A stretch of 64,000 nucleotides of DNA from Gp13-AA77 sp035946735. Its GTDB lineage: Bacteria > Acidobacteriota > Terriglobia > UBA7540. The DNA is taken from contig DASYYZ010000129.1 of the NCBI GenBank assembly GCA_035946735.1, forward strand, positions 1 through 64,000. The letters are read 5' to 3'. Made by a program: the position numbers and the translations under genes. Of this stretch, positions 55,300-62,603 are shown one piece after another (positions within the stretch are counted from its first letter, which is position 1; each line of letters starts with the position of its first letter). The notes under the pieces are model-generated. The model was not told where the DNA came from, ran no database searches, and saw nothing but the letters and a program-made list of their open reading frames with translations.

Positions 55300-55929
55300 A
55301 TGTCCGAGATTCTCAAGGTTGACAAGAATCGCATGGAGTTCGGCCTGCAGTACGCACTGCGCCTGATTCAGGCGGGCAAAGTTGTAGCCTTCCCTACCGA
55401 CACTTTTTATGGCCTGGGCGCAGACCCCTTCAATTTGGCGGCCGTGAGCGAGATCTTTCGCATCAAGCGGCGCAGCTATGACCGGCCGTTGCCGCTGCTG
55501 GTGTCATCGCTCGACCAGGCAGCCGATATGACCGCGGACCCGCCCGCCCTCTTTTTTAAGCTGGCGGAGGAGTTCTGGCCCGGCCCGCTGACGATCATCG
55601 TACCAGCGTCCCGCCAGATCCCTCTGAAAGTGACCGGGAACACCGGTCGTGTCGCCTTGCGATGGCCTAAGGCGCCAATAGCAGTGGCTCTGATTGCGGC
55701 CGCAGCCCGTCCGTTGACCGGCACCAGTGCGAATCTCACGGAGCACTCGGCTTGCGCCACCGCGGAAGAGGTGGAGATGCAAATCGGCGATACGGTTCCG
55801 CTCATCCTGGACGGAGGGTCCACACCAGGTGAGCTTGCTTCCACCATCGTCGAGCTGGACGGCGATCTCTATCAGGTCCGTCGCGAAGGCCCCGTCACGC
55901 GTGAACAGTTGAAGGAGTTCATCGGCTGA
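55300..55929 (+). CDS. tsaC: L-threonylcarbamoyladenylate synthase (TsaC/YrdC)
   Basis: A 209-residue YrdC-domain protein that makes threonylcarbamoyl-AMP from Thr, bicarbonate and ATP for the t6A37 modification of ANN-decoding tRNAs. Family markers are FPTDTFYGLGADP, IFRIKRRSYDRPLPLLV and PLTGTSANLTEHS. ATG 55300 (MSEILKVDKN) begins the conserved region; upstream codons are not conserved. The ydcF-like gene starts 24 bp later and may be coupled to it. Confidence 0.93.
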   Translation: MSEILKVDKNRMEFGLQYALRLIQAGKVVAFPTDTFYGLGADPFNLAAVSEIFRIKRRSYDRPLPLLVSSLDQAADMTADPPALFFKLAEEFWPGPLTIIVPASRQIPLKVTGNTGRVALRWPKAPIAVALIAAAARPLTGTSANLTEHSACATAEEVEMQIGDTVPLILDGGSTPGELASTIVELDGDLYQVRREGPVTREQLKEFIG

Positions 55930-55952
55930 ACCGTGCCACCTTAGCCCACTGG

Positions 55953-56534
55953 ATGCTGCTGGCCTCTTTCCTGGCCCTGGGTGCTTTCTCGACAATCGAA
56001 GTCCTGCTATACCGGGCCATTCGGCGGCAGGCGACGCTCGACGAAGCCGCGCCCGCCGGCGCCATCATTGTCTTCGGGGCTGCCCAATACGACGGCCAGC
56101 CGTCTCCTGTCTTCAAGTCCCGCCTGGACCATGCCTTCGATCTCGAAGAGCGAGGCATGGCTCCGCTCGTCATCACCACCGGCGCCGGCGGCGGCGATCC
56201 GCGTTTCACCGAGGCCGGGGTGGGCCGCGACTACCTGATCCAGCAAGGCCTGGCCGCTGACAAGATCCTCAGCGATCCTCAGAGCCGGACCACTTACCAG
56301 AGCGTCAGGGCAGTGGTTCGCTTGCTGCAATCCCGCCATGAACGGAGTTGCATTGCGGTCAGCGATGGATTTCACCTCTATCGCATCAAGCTGATGCTCG
56401 CTGCCCGCGGCCTGAGAGCTTACGCCTCGCCGGCCCCGGACAGTCCCATCGAATCCGACGCCTGGAACCGCACCTTGCATTCGGTGCGGGAGGTGCTGAG
56501 CACCACCTCCTGGTACCTTCACATTCAGCGTTGA
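55953..56534 (+). CDS. YdcF/SanA-like (DUF218) protein
   Basis: A 193-residue protein with one N-terminal membrane helix (LLASFLALGAFSTIEVLLY) and the DUF218 domain: AIIVFGAAQYDGQPSPVFKSRL, ITTGAGGGD, YLIQQGLAADKIL and SDGFHLYRIKLMLAA. Related proteins (SanA, ElyC) act in envelope or vancomycin-related homeostasis. No Shine-Dalgarno sequence is visible before ATG 55953; the frame is open for 30 codons more, without a standard start. Confidence 0.85.
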   Translation: MLLASFLALGAFSTIEVLLYRAIRRQATLDEAAPAGAIIVFGAAQYDGQPSPVFKSRLDHAFDLEERGMAPLVITTGAGGGDPRFTEAGVGRDYLIQQGLAADKILSDPQSRTTYQSVRAVVRLLQSRHERSCIAVSDGFHLYRIKLMLAARGLRAYASPAPDSPIESDAWNRTLHSVREVLSTTSWYLHIQR

Positions 56535-56585
56535 GAACCTTCACAAATCAGAAAACAAGCCACAGCGGCACTTTACCTTCTGAAC

Positions 56586-57788
56586 TCACGGCCGCAAGAG
56601 CTTGCCAAGCACGACCGGTCGAGTGGCCCCTGTCACGCCCGGGAGATTTCCCGGTAGTCCGCGCAGCGTGCGCTCTCCCAAGACGGCGAAAGCGATTGCC
56701 TCTTTGGCGTCCGCGGGCAATCCGAATTCGTCGGAGCGGTGAAGCGAGAGCGACGGTATGAGCGTTCCAATGCGCTCCATCAGAGCCTTATTGTGCGTAC
56801 CGCCACCGGATATCACCAGCCGGTGCAGCTTGCTGTCGGGCGGAAGGCTGCCGAATACAAATCGATCCAGTGCGGTTGCGATCGAGCGTGCCGTTAATTC
56901 CGTGGCCGTGCGAACCAAGTCCTCCAAGCGGTCCCGCGGCCGGCCCAGGAAATGATCGGTCAAGAAGTGGTCTCCAAACTGCTCACGGCCCGCACTCTTG
57001 GGGGGACGCCGCGCAAAGAAAGGATCGCTCAAGGCCCCGTGAAGCACAGAATCGAGCAGGCATCCCTTGGCGGCAAACCGGCCCTCCGCGTCGTATTGAT
57101 CTTTGCCGCGGGTAAAGTGGCGGACCAGCCCGTCGATCACCATGTTCCCTGGCCCCGTGTCAAATCCAAATACCTGCTCGGGAGGCGCGCCGGCCGGGAT
57201 GATCGTGACGTTTGCGATGCCGCCGATATTGAGCGCAACGGTGCCTTGGCGCCGGTCGCGAAGCAGCAGATAATCAACCATCGGCACGAGCGGAGCGCCT
57301 TCGCCTCCGGCGGCCACATCCGCCGCGCGGAAATCCGCTACCACCGGCGCGCCCGTGATCTCCGCAATCAGCGCTGCTTCGCCGATCTGTAAAGTGCACG
57401 CCCGCCTCTGGCCGGCGGCTCGACCCTGATGAAAAATGGTCTGCCCGTGCGAGGCGATTACGGCTAAATCGCGCGTACCGATTTTGCCGCGCTTGCATAC
57501 GTTGATTGCCGCCTGGGCAAAAGCTTCGCCCACGTGGTAGTGAAGCGCGCCCAAATCACTCGCCGTCAGCGGGCCGCCGCTCGCCGCCTGGAGTAGACGG
57601 TTGCGTAGATCTCCGGGGTAAGCTGAGGTGATGAAGGCCACAGCCCGGACTTTCGGACGCTCCGGCGCACCGCTGATCTCCACCAGGGCGGCATCAACGC
57701 CGTCGAGCGACGTGCCCGCCATCAGGCCCACCGCCAGGCGGCTGCGTGCACGCCGCTGCCTTAATTGAGAGGCTTCAGGCAACTCCAT
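56586..57788 (-). CDS. anmK: Anhydro-N-acetylmuramic acid kinase
   Basis: A 400-residue AnmK, which converts 1,6-anhydroMurNAc plus ATP to MurNAc-6-phosphate in muropeptide recycling. Family motifs: GLMAGTSLDGVDAAL (phosphate binding), ASHGQTIFHQ, GFDTGPGNMVIDGL (catalytic Asp) and LVISGGGTHNKALM. It lies 16 bases after a NagZ-like gene in the same orientation, the enzyme that would free anhydroMurNAc. ATG 57788 begins MELPEASQLRQRR; a later start at about residue 23 (MAGT) is less likely since the preceding residues lead into the family fold. Confidence 0.95.
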   Translation of the reverse strand: MELPEASQLRQRRARSRLAVGLMAGTSLDGVDAALVEISGAPERPKVRAVAFITSAYPGDLRNRLLQAASGGPLTASDLGALHYHVGEAFAQAAINVCKRGKIGTRDLAVIASHGQTIFHQGRAAGQRRACTLQIGEAALIAEITGAPVVADFRAADVAAGGEGAPLVPMVDYLLLRDRRQGTVALNIGGIANVTIIPAGAPPEQVFGFDTGPGNMVIDGLVRHFTRGKDQYDAEGRFAAKGCLLDSVLHGALSDPFFARRPPKSAGREQFGDHFLTDHFLGRPRDRLEDLVRTATELTARSIATALDRFVFGSLPPDSKLHRLVISGGGTHNKALMERIGTLIPSLSLHRSDEFGLPADAKEAIAFAVLGERTLRGLPGNLPGVTGATRPVVLGKLLRP

Positions 57789-57803
57789 TCCTCCAGAGGT
57801 CCC

Positions 57804-58820
57804 CTATTTGCTGAATTCCGCAAAGTCGCGTTGCAGGCATGCGAAATCGCGTCCGGATGGCGCTTTGCCCGGCTTGGCGAGTTTTCTCTTTGCGATCCTG
57901 AGCCGTCCCAGGGCTTCTTCGACGCGATCGCGAGCGAGGCTGCCGAGCTCGATCGCTCGCTGGATGGACTCGAGCACGGCTGTGATCCGCTTCTCCTCAC
58001 CTGGAACGAGTACCAGATCGCAGCCGGCGGCCAGCGCCCTGACCGCAGCTTCGCCAAGCTCGGTACCCGCCGCTCGCGCTGCGGCCGACGCATCAGCCAG
58101 CACCACACCTCGATAGCCGATCTTCACTCGCAGCAGCCCCGCCACCACTGCAGGCGAGAGCGAGGCCGGCCGCGGGAACTCATAGTCGTACGCTTTGTGG
58201 ACAGCGTGTGTGATCTGGATCATGGCGGACTTTGCGCCGAGCGCCCGGTAGGGCACGAGGTCCTCACGCCACAGCGTGGCCATCGTCCGGTCCACCACGG
58301 GGGCAGGAGGCGCTTGCGCCTCCCGGTTCCTGGGCGTTCCGGGAAAATGCCGCGCGCACGCCAGTATGCGGCGGCGGCTAAGCCCGCGCACAAACGCCTC
58401 GGCCCGGCATGCTATCTCAGCAGGTATACACGTCGGGAGCGCTTTCGTTTGTGGCGCGCTCGCGGCGGGATTCGCCGGCAAATCGACGATTGGGGCGAGG
58501 TTGAGGTTGAGCCCGAGCAGTGCCATGGCATGGCCGGTCAGATCGCCGGCGCGCCCGGCGCCGTTCGAGTCGAGGCCGGCGAGAGGAGTGAGAGCCGGGA
58601 CGAGATCGCTGAGAGCGCCGCCGCCCTCATCTTCAATCGCCAGCAACGGCACTGAATCAAGAACACGCGCGCACTTCGCGGAAACATCCGCCGTCGCAGG
58701 CGTCAAGCGGCGGAACAGGACACCAGCCGGTTCGAACCGCTGAAGGACGCGTTCCAGACCGGGATTCCAGGCGGCTTTCGGCACATCGATGAGTAAGAGC
58801 TGGCCGAGCTGGCTTTTCAT
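57804..58820 (-). CDS. NagZ-like family 3 glycosidase with altered active site
   Basis: A 338-residue GH3 N-terminal barrel protein of the NagZ type. The general-acid/base dyad that NagZ carries in a KHFPGHG...DxH loop is altered: here ARHFPGTPRNREAQAPP, with Gln where the catalytic His stands. The usual DQEGG-R-V is EDEGGGA, so the substrate-binding Arg is absent too. The nucleophile Asp (GVVLADAS) is still present. The enzyme may be inactive or work on another substrate. Its place directly before anmK argues for a role in peptidoglycan recycling. ATG 58820 chosen; a TTG at 58841 would add seven residues. Confidence 0.8.
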   Translation of the reverse strand: MKSQLGQLLLIDVPKAAWNPGLERVLQRFEPAGVLFRRLTPATADVSAKCARVLDSVPLLAIEDEGGGALSDLVPALTPLAGLDSNGAGRAGDLTGHAMALLGLNLNLAPIVDLPANPAASAPQTKALPTCIPAEIACRAEAFVRGLSRRRILACARHFPGTPRNREAQAPPAPVVDRTMATLWREDLVPYRALGAKSAMIQITHAVHKAYDYEFPRPASLSPAVVAGLLRVKIGYRGVVLADASAAARAAGTELGEAAVRALAAGCDLVLVPGEEKRITAVLESIQRAIELGSLARDRVEEALGRLRIAKRKLAKPGKAPSGRDFACLQRDFAEFSK

Positions 58821-58846
58821 GACGGCCCGCTTCCGATTCAAGGCGG

Positions 58847-59275
58847 TTAGGCAATCTGCAACCCTTCTGCGGCAGCAAGCCTCTGCTGCTTCTTGTCGAA
58901 GGTGTAAAACGCGTTCGCTCCGGAGGCCATCGCGGACGCGATGTGGAGGATGTCGAGTGTGCGTGTTCCCAATTGCGCCGAGCGCCGCCCCGCCATCCGG
59001 CGTGCGCGCTCATACACTACCTCCGCCAAGGGCTTGAGCGAAAAGATACCTTCGTCGATGTCTCGGCGGAACTCTCTTTGTGCGATCTTCACGTGCCGCC
59101 TGTCGAGCTCTTTGCGAAACACTCTTAACTCAAGAGCATTTGTCAGCTCGAGTTCACCAAGTGAAGTCAGAACAAAGGGAAGCTCGGCCACTCTCATCCG
59201 AGTTGTGGCGGCCACCGAGTTTCCGTCCAGCGTGTAAAGCGATATCAGGAAACTTGCGTCAGCGTAAGAACTCAA
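58847..59275 (-). CDS. vapC: VapC-type PIN-domain toxin
   Basis: A 142-residue PIN-domain ribonuclease. The acidic catalytic residues occur in the usual order: Asp6 (YADASFL), Glu in GELELTNA, Asp in TRTLDILHIA and Asp in FYTFDKKQQ. The antitoxin gene overlaps its start by four bases (ATGA), so the pair is translationally coupled. It is followed by the NagZ-like gene. No truncation is seen. Confidence 0.9.
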   Translation of the reverse strand: MSSYADASFLISLYTLDGNSVAATTRMRVAELPFVLTSLGELELTNALELRVFRKELDRRHVKIAQREFRRDIDEGIFSLKPLAEVVYERARRMAGRRSAQLGTRTLDILHIASAMASGANAFYTFDKKQQRLAAAEGLQIA

Positions 59276-59514
59276 TACGGACCTCGCTCTTGCATAATAA
59301 GCTCCGCACCGGTCACTTTCAGCACTTTGTCGCCATAGATCTTCTTCAACCGAGCCATGAAATCGGGACGGCGCGGCGCCGAACGCTTTGACACTGGAAT
59401 CAGGCGTGCGACCACCCGGCGGCGCTTCGTAATCTCAATTTCTTCACCTTCTCTCAGCAGGGTCTCGACTTCGGGGAAGCGATAACGGAGGTCACGAATG
59501 GTGGCAGTTTTCAT
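59272..59514 (-). CDS. vapB: VapB-type antitoxin (Phd/YefM-like)
   Basis: An 80-residue antitoxin starting MKTATIRDLRYRFPEVETLL, with EIEITKRRRVVARLIPV as DNA-binding/fold core and a basic, extended C-terminus that would wrap the PIN toxin. A frame start nine codons upstream (59541) overlaps mutS and lacks support. TATAAT ends seven bases before ATG 59514, so the transcript is probably leaderless. It overlaps vapC by four bases. Confidence 0.85.
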   Translation of the reverse strand: MKTATIRDLRYRFPEVETLLREGEEIEITKRRRVVARLIPVSKRSAPRRPDFMARLKKIYGDKVLKVTGAELIMQERGPY

Positions 59515-59521
59515 GTGATCC

Positions 59522-59527
59522 ATTATA
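59522..59527 (-). promoter_or_regulatory. -10 element of vapBC
   Basis: A perfect TATAAT on the minus strand, seven bases before the vapB ATG, positioned so that transcription would start at or next to the start codon. The -35 region is poor. It lies in the 27-bp gap after mutS. Confidence 0.5.
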
Positions 59528-59540
59528 GCATCACAGCGCA

Positions 59541-62321
59541 TTACTTAATCTGCTTCTTGAGCTCCGCCAGCAGGTTCAGCGCCTCGATAGGCTTCATGTT
59601 GTCCAAGTCCGCCTCTTCGATCGCTTTGACGATCTCGGCGTTCAGCGGGGTAAAGATTGTCAACTGGACGGGCGGCCGATCGCGAACCTTGCGGCGGCTG
59701 ATCCGTGCCGGCCCGCCAGCCGAACCCGGCTCGGCCTCCTCTTCATCGGGCGCCTCAGCGGCCAGGCGTTCACTCAACATGTGTTCGCTCTGCTCGTGCC
59801 GCGCCAGGATTTCACGCGCTCGTTCGATCACCGTTGGAGGCAAGCCGGCGAGCCTCGCCACCTCCACGCCGTAGCTTTTGTCGGCGCTGCCCGGTTCAAC
59901 TTTACGCAGAAACACAATGTTGGCGCCCACCTCTTTCACCGACACATGATAGTTGCGCACGCCGGGCAGCAGGTCGGCGAGCTCGGTCAGTTCATGGTAG
60001 TGCGTGGCGAACAGCGTCTTGGCGCGCGTGCGCGATTCCAGGTGCTCCACCACCGCCCAGGCGATGGCCAGGCCGTCAAAAGTAGCTGTCCCGCGGCCAA
60101 TCTCGTCGAGAAGAACCAGACTCTTGGAGGTGGCGGTGTTAAGAATACTGGCTGCCTCGGTCATCTCCACCATGAAGGTGGATCGCCCGCGGGCCAGATT
60201 GTCGGAAGCGCCGATGCGGGTGAAGATGCGGTCGAGAACGGGGAGGCGGGCGCGTTCCGCGGGCACAAAGGCGCCCATTTGCGCCATCAGTGCGATCAGC
60301 GCCGCTTGGCGGAGATAAGTAGACTTACCGCCCATATTGGGCCCGGTAATCAGCAGAATTCTGTCCGAGGACGAATTAAGGTAAAGGCCGTTTGGGATGA
60401 AACCTCCGCCCTCGCCGGGGATAATCAGGCGCTCGATCACCGCATGGCGTCCGCGGACGATTTCGAGCTCTCCGTCATCGGATATCTGGGGCCGGTGATA
60501 GTTACGCTCCGCTGCCAGCGCCGCGAAGCAGGCCAGTACGTCGATCTCTGCGAGCGCCTGCGCGGTGCGGCGAATGCGGGCTGCCTCGGCCGCCACGCGC
60601 CGTCGAATCTCGCGGAAGAGTTCAAGCTCGAGCGTCTGCGCGCGCTCCTCGGCGCTCAGAATCCTGGCCTCGAGCTCCTTCAGCTCCGGAGTGGTGAAGC
60701 GCTCAGCGTTCACCATGGTTTGCTTGCGCTCGTAGTCGGCGGGTACCAGCGCCAGATTCGGTTTGGAGACCTCGATGTAGTACCCAAAAACATTGTTGAA
60801 TCGCACCTTCAACGAGCCTATGTGAGTGCGTCCGCGCTCGCGCGTCTCGATGGCCGCGATGAGCTGCTTGCTATGCTGGCTGATTTCACGAAGCTCGTCG
60901 AGGACCGGGTAGTAGCCGGGACGGATCAAGTCGCCTTCCGTAAGTAGCGCGGGCGGGTCGGGGTGAATCGATTCCTCCAGGAGGGCGCAGACGTCGCCCA
61001 GCTCGTCCATGCGCTCATAGAGTTGGAGAAGCCTCGCGGCTGCGAATGCTGAGACTTGCACCCTGAGGGATGGTAATTGAGCCAACGATAGCTTCAGCGC
61101 CGCGAGATCGCGGGCGTTGGCCGTTTCCAGAGTGACCTTGCTAAGCAAGCGTTCCAGATCTTGAATGCGTCCTAGCGACTTGCGCAACTCCTCGCGCGCC
61201 ATGGCCTGGGCGTCGAGCTCGCTCACCGCGTCCCAGCGGGCTTCAATCTCGGTGCGGTCGATGGAGGGGCGCAAAAGCCAATTCTTCAACTGGCGCGCGC
61301 CCAAGGGCGTGGCGCATTCGTCGAGAGTCGCAAGCAGAGTGGTGTCTCGCGAGCTGCCGATGATGGGCTCAACCAGCTCGAGGTTGCGCAGCGTGGCCGG
61401 ATCGAGAATAAGCGAGTCCTGCTGTTCGTAGAAGCGGATGCCGTCGAGATGCGCCAGCGATCCGCGTTGCGTGTCGCGAATGTAGTGCAGAACCGCTCCG
61501 GCCGCCGCCACGCCCGCGGAATGGCCATCCAGACCGTAACCGGCGAGCGAGGCAACGCGGAAGTGATCGCGAAGCAGCCGCCCACCGTAATCTTCGGAGA
61601 AAATCCAGTCGTCGAGCAGGGTCACGGTGGTGGCCAAAGTCTCTGATCGTGAGTCTTGGGTCTTGGATGGGCCGGACTGCATCAGCGCCGCGCCAAATTC
61701 GGGGCTCGTTGCTCGCGGTGCCGGTTGTCTGGGGCGCCCGTCCGCGCCCGCCGGACACGGAACTGCGAACTCCGAACTCGCGGACGAACGCAGCAATTCA
61801 CTGGGCAACAGACGAGCCAGTTCTTCATTGAGGCGCAACCGCGATTCGACGCCCGAGAACTCCGTGGCGCGGAAATCGCCTGTAGAAAGGTCGGCAAATG
61901 CCAGGCCGATCACGCCCTGGCGCTCCGCCAGCGCAGCCAGATAATTGTTGTCACGCGGCTCCAGCACCTGCGAGTCGATGGCGGTTCCCGGCGTAACCAC
62001 CCGGGTGACCTCGCGCTTGACGATGGATTTTGCCTGCCGCGCGTCTTCCATCTGGTCGCAGATCGCCACCCGAAAGCCTTTGCGGATGAGCTTGGCGATG
62101 TAGCCCTCCGCGGCGTGATAAGGCACTCCGCACATGGGAATTGCCTCGCCCTTTTCCTTGTTGCGGGAGGTCAGCGTGATCTGGAGCTCGCGCGAGGCCA
62201 CCACCGCGTCCTCAAAAAAAAGCTCGTAGAAATCGCCCAGGCGAAAAAGCAGGAGCGCGTTCGGGTGGCGGGTTTTGATGGCGCTGTACTGCCGCATCAG
62301 CGGGGTGGAGAATTCAGTCAT
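59541..62321 (-). CDS. mutS: DNA mismatch repair protein MutS
   Basis: A 926-residue MutS. The mismatch-recognition motif GDFYELF is at residues 29-35 (Phe31, Glu33). The connector and lever follow, and the ATPase has GPNMGGKST (Walker A) and LVLLDEIGRGT (Walker B). It recognises mismatches and loops and recruits MutL, whose gene is not in this window. About residues 181-233 hold a Ser/Pro/Arg-rich insertion in the connector that most MutS proteins lack, reading like low-complexity sequence. Start ATG 62321 begins MTEFSTPLMRQYSAIK. It is the head of a leftward series ending in anmK. Confidence 0.95.
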   Translation of the reverse strand: MTEFSTPLMRQYSAIKTRHPNALLLFRLGDFYELFFEDAVVASRELQITLTSRNKEKGEAIPMCGVPYHAAEGYIAKLIRKGFRVAICDQMEDARQAKSIVKREVTRVVTPGTAIDSQVLEPRDNNYLAALAERQGVIGLAFADLSTGDFRATEFSGVESRLRLNEELARLLPSELLRSSASSEFAVPCPAGADGRPRQPAPRATSPEFGAALMQSGPSKTQDSRSETLATTVTLLDDWIFSEDYGGRLLRDHFRVASLAGYGLDGHSAGVAAAGAVLHYIRDTQRGSLAHLDGIRFYEQQDSLILDPATLRNLELVEPIIGSSRDTTLLATLDECATPLGARQLKNWLLRPSIDRTEIEARWDAVSELDAQAMAREELRKSLGRIQDLERLLSKVTLETANARDLAALKLSLAQLPSLRVQVSAFAAARLLQLYERMDELGDVCALLEESIHPDPPALLTEGDLIRPGYYPVLDELREISQHSKQLIAAIETRERGRTHIGSLKVRFNNVFGYYIEVSKPNLALVPADYERKQTMVNAERFTTPELKELEARILSAEERAQTLELELFREIRRRVAAEAARIRRTAQALAEIDVLACFAALAAERNYHRPQISDDGELEIVRGRHAVIERLIIPGEGGGFIPNGLYLNSSSDRILLITGPNMGGKSTYLRQAALIALMAQMGAFVPAERARLPVLDRIFTRIGASDNLARGRSTFMVEMTEAASILNTATSKSLVLLDEIGRGTATFDGLAIAWAVVEHLESRTRAKTLFATHYHELTELADLLPGVRNYHVSVKEVGANIVFLRKVEPGSADKSYGVEVARLAGLPPTVIERAREILARHEQSEHMLSERLAAEAPDEEEAEPGSAGGPARISRRKVRDRPPVQLTIFTPLNAEIVKAIEEADLDNMKPIEALNLLAELKKQIK

Positions 62322-62603
62322 GCGTGCGAGGAGCCCCCAAACATGCTGGAAAGATTATGCGAGACGAGCCGCAGACTTGCAAACTACTGCTTAAAGGCAG
62401 GAACGCTTGGCATCGAGGCTTGCAACGGGTGACTCGACGCCGGCTGGGGCCCTTGTGGGTTGGATCGGGCGCGCGCCTCTGCAGCTTCCATTGATATAAT
62501 CACGCTTGCGTCCCGCCATGGCCGCGGCTTCAGACTGGAACCAAGCGAAGAATCTGGTTTTCTTGTCACGAAGAAGTTCTGGCTTAGCAACAGAGGAGGA
62601 GTT

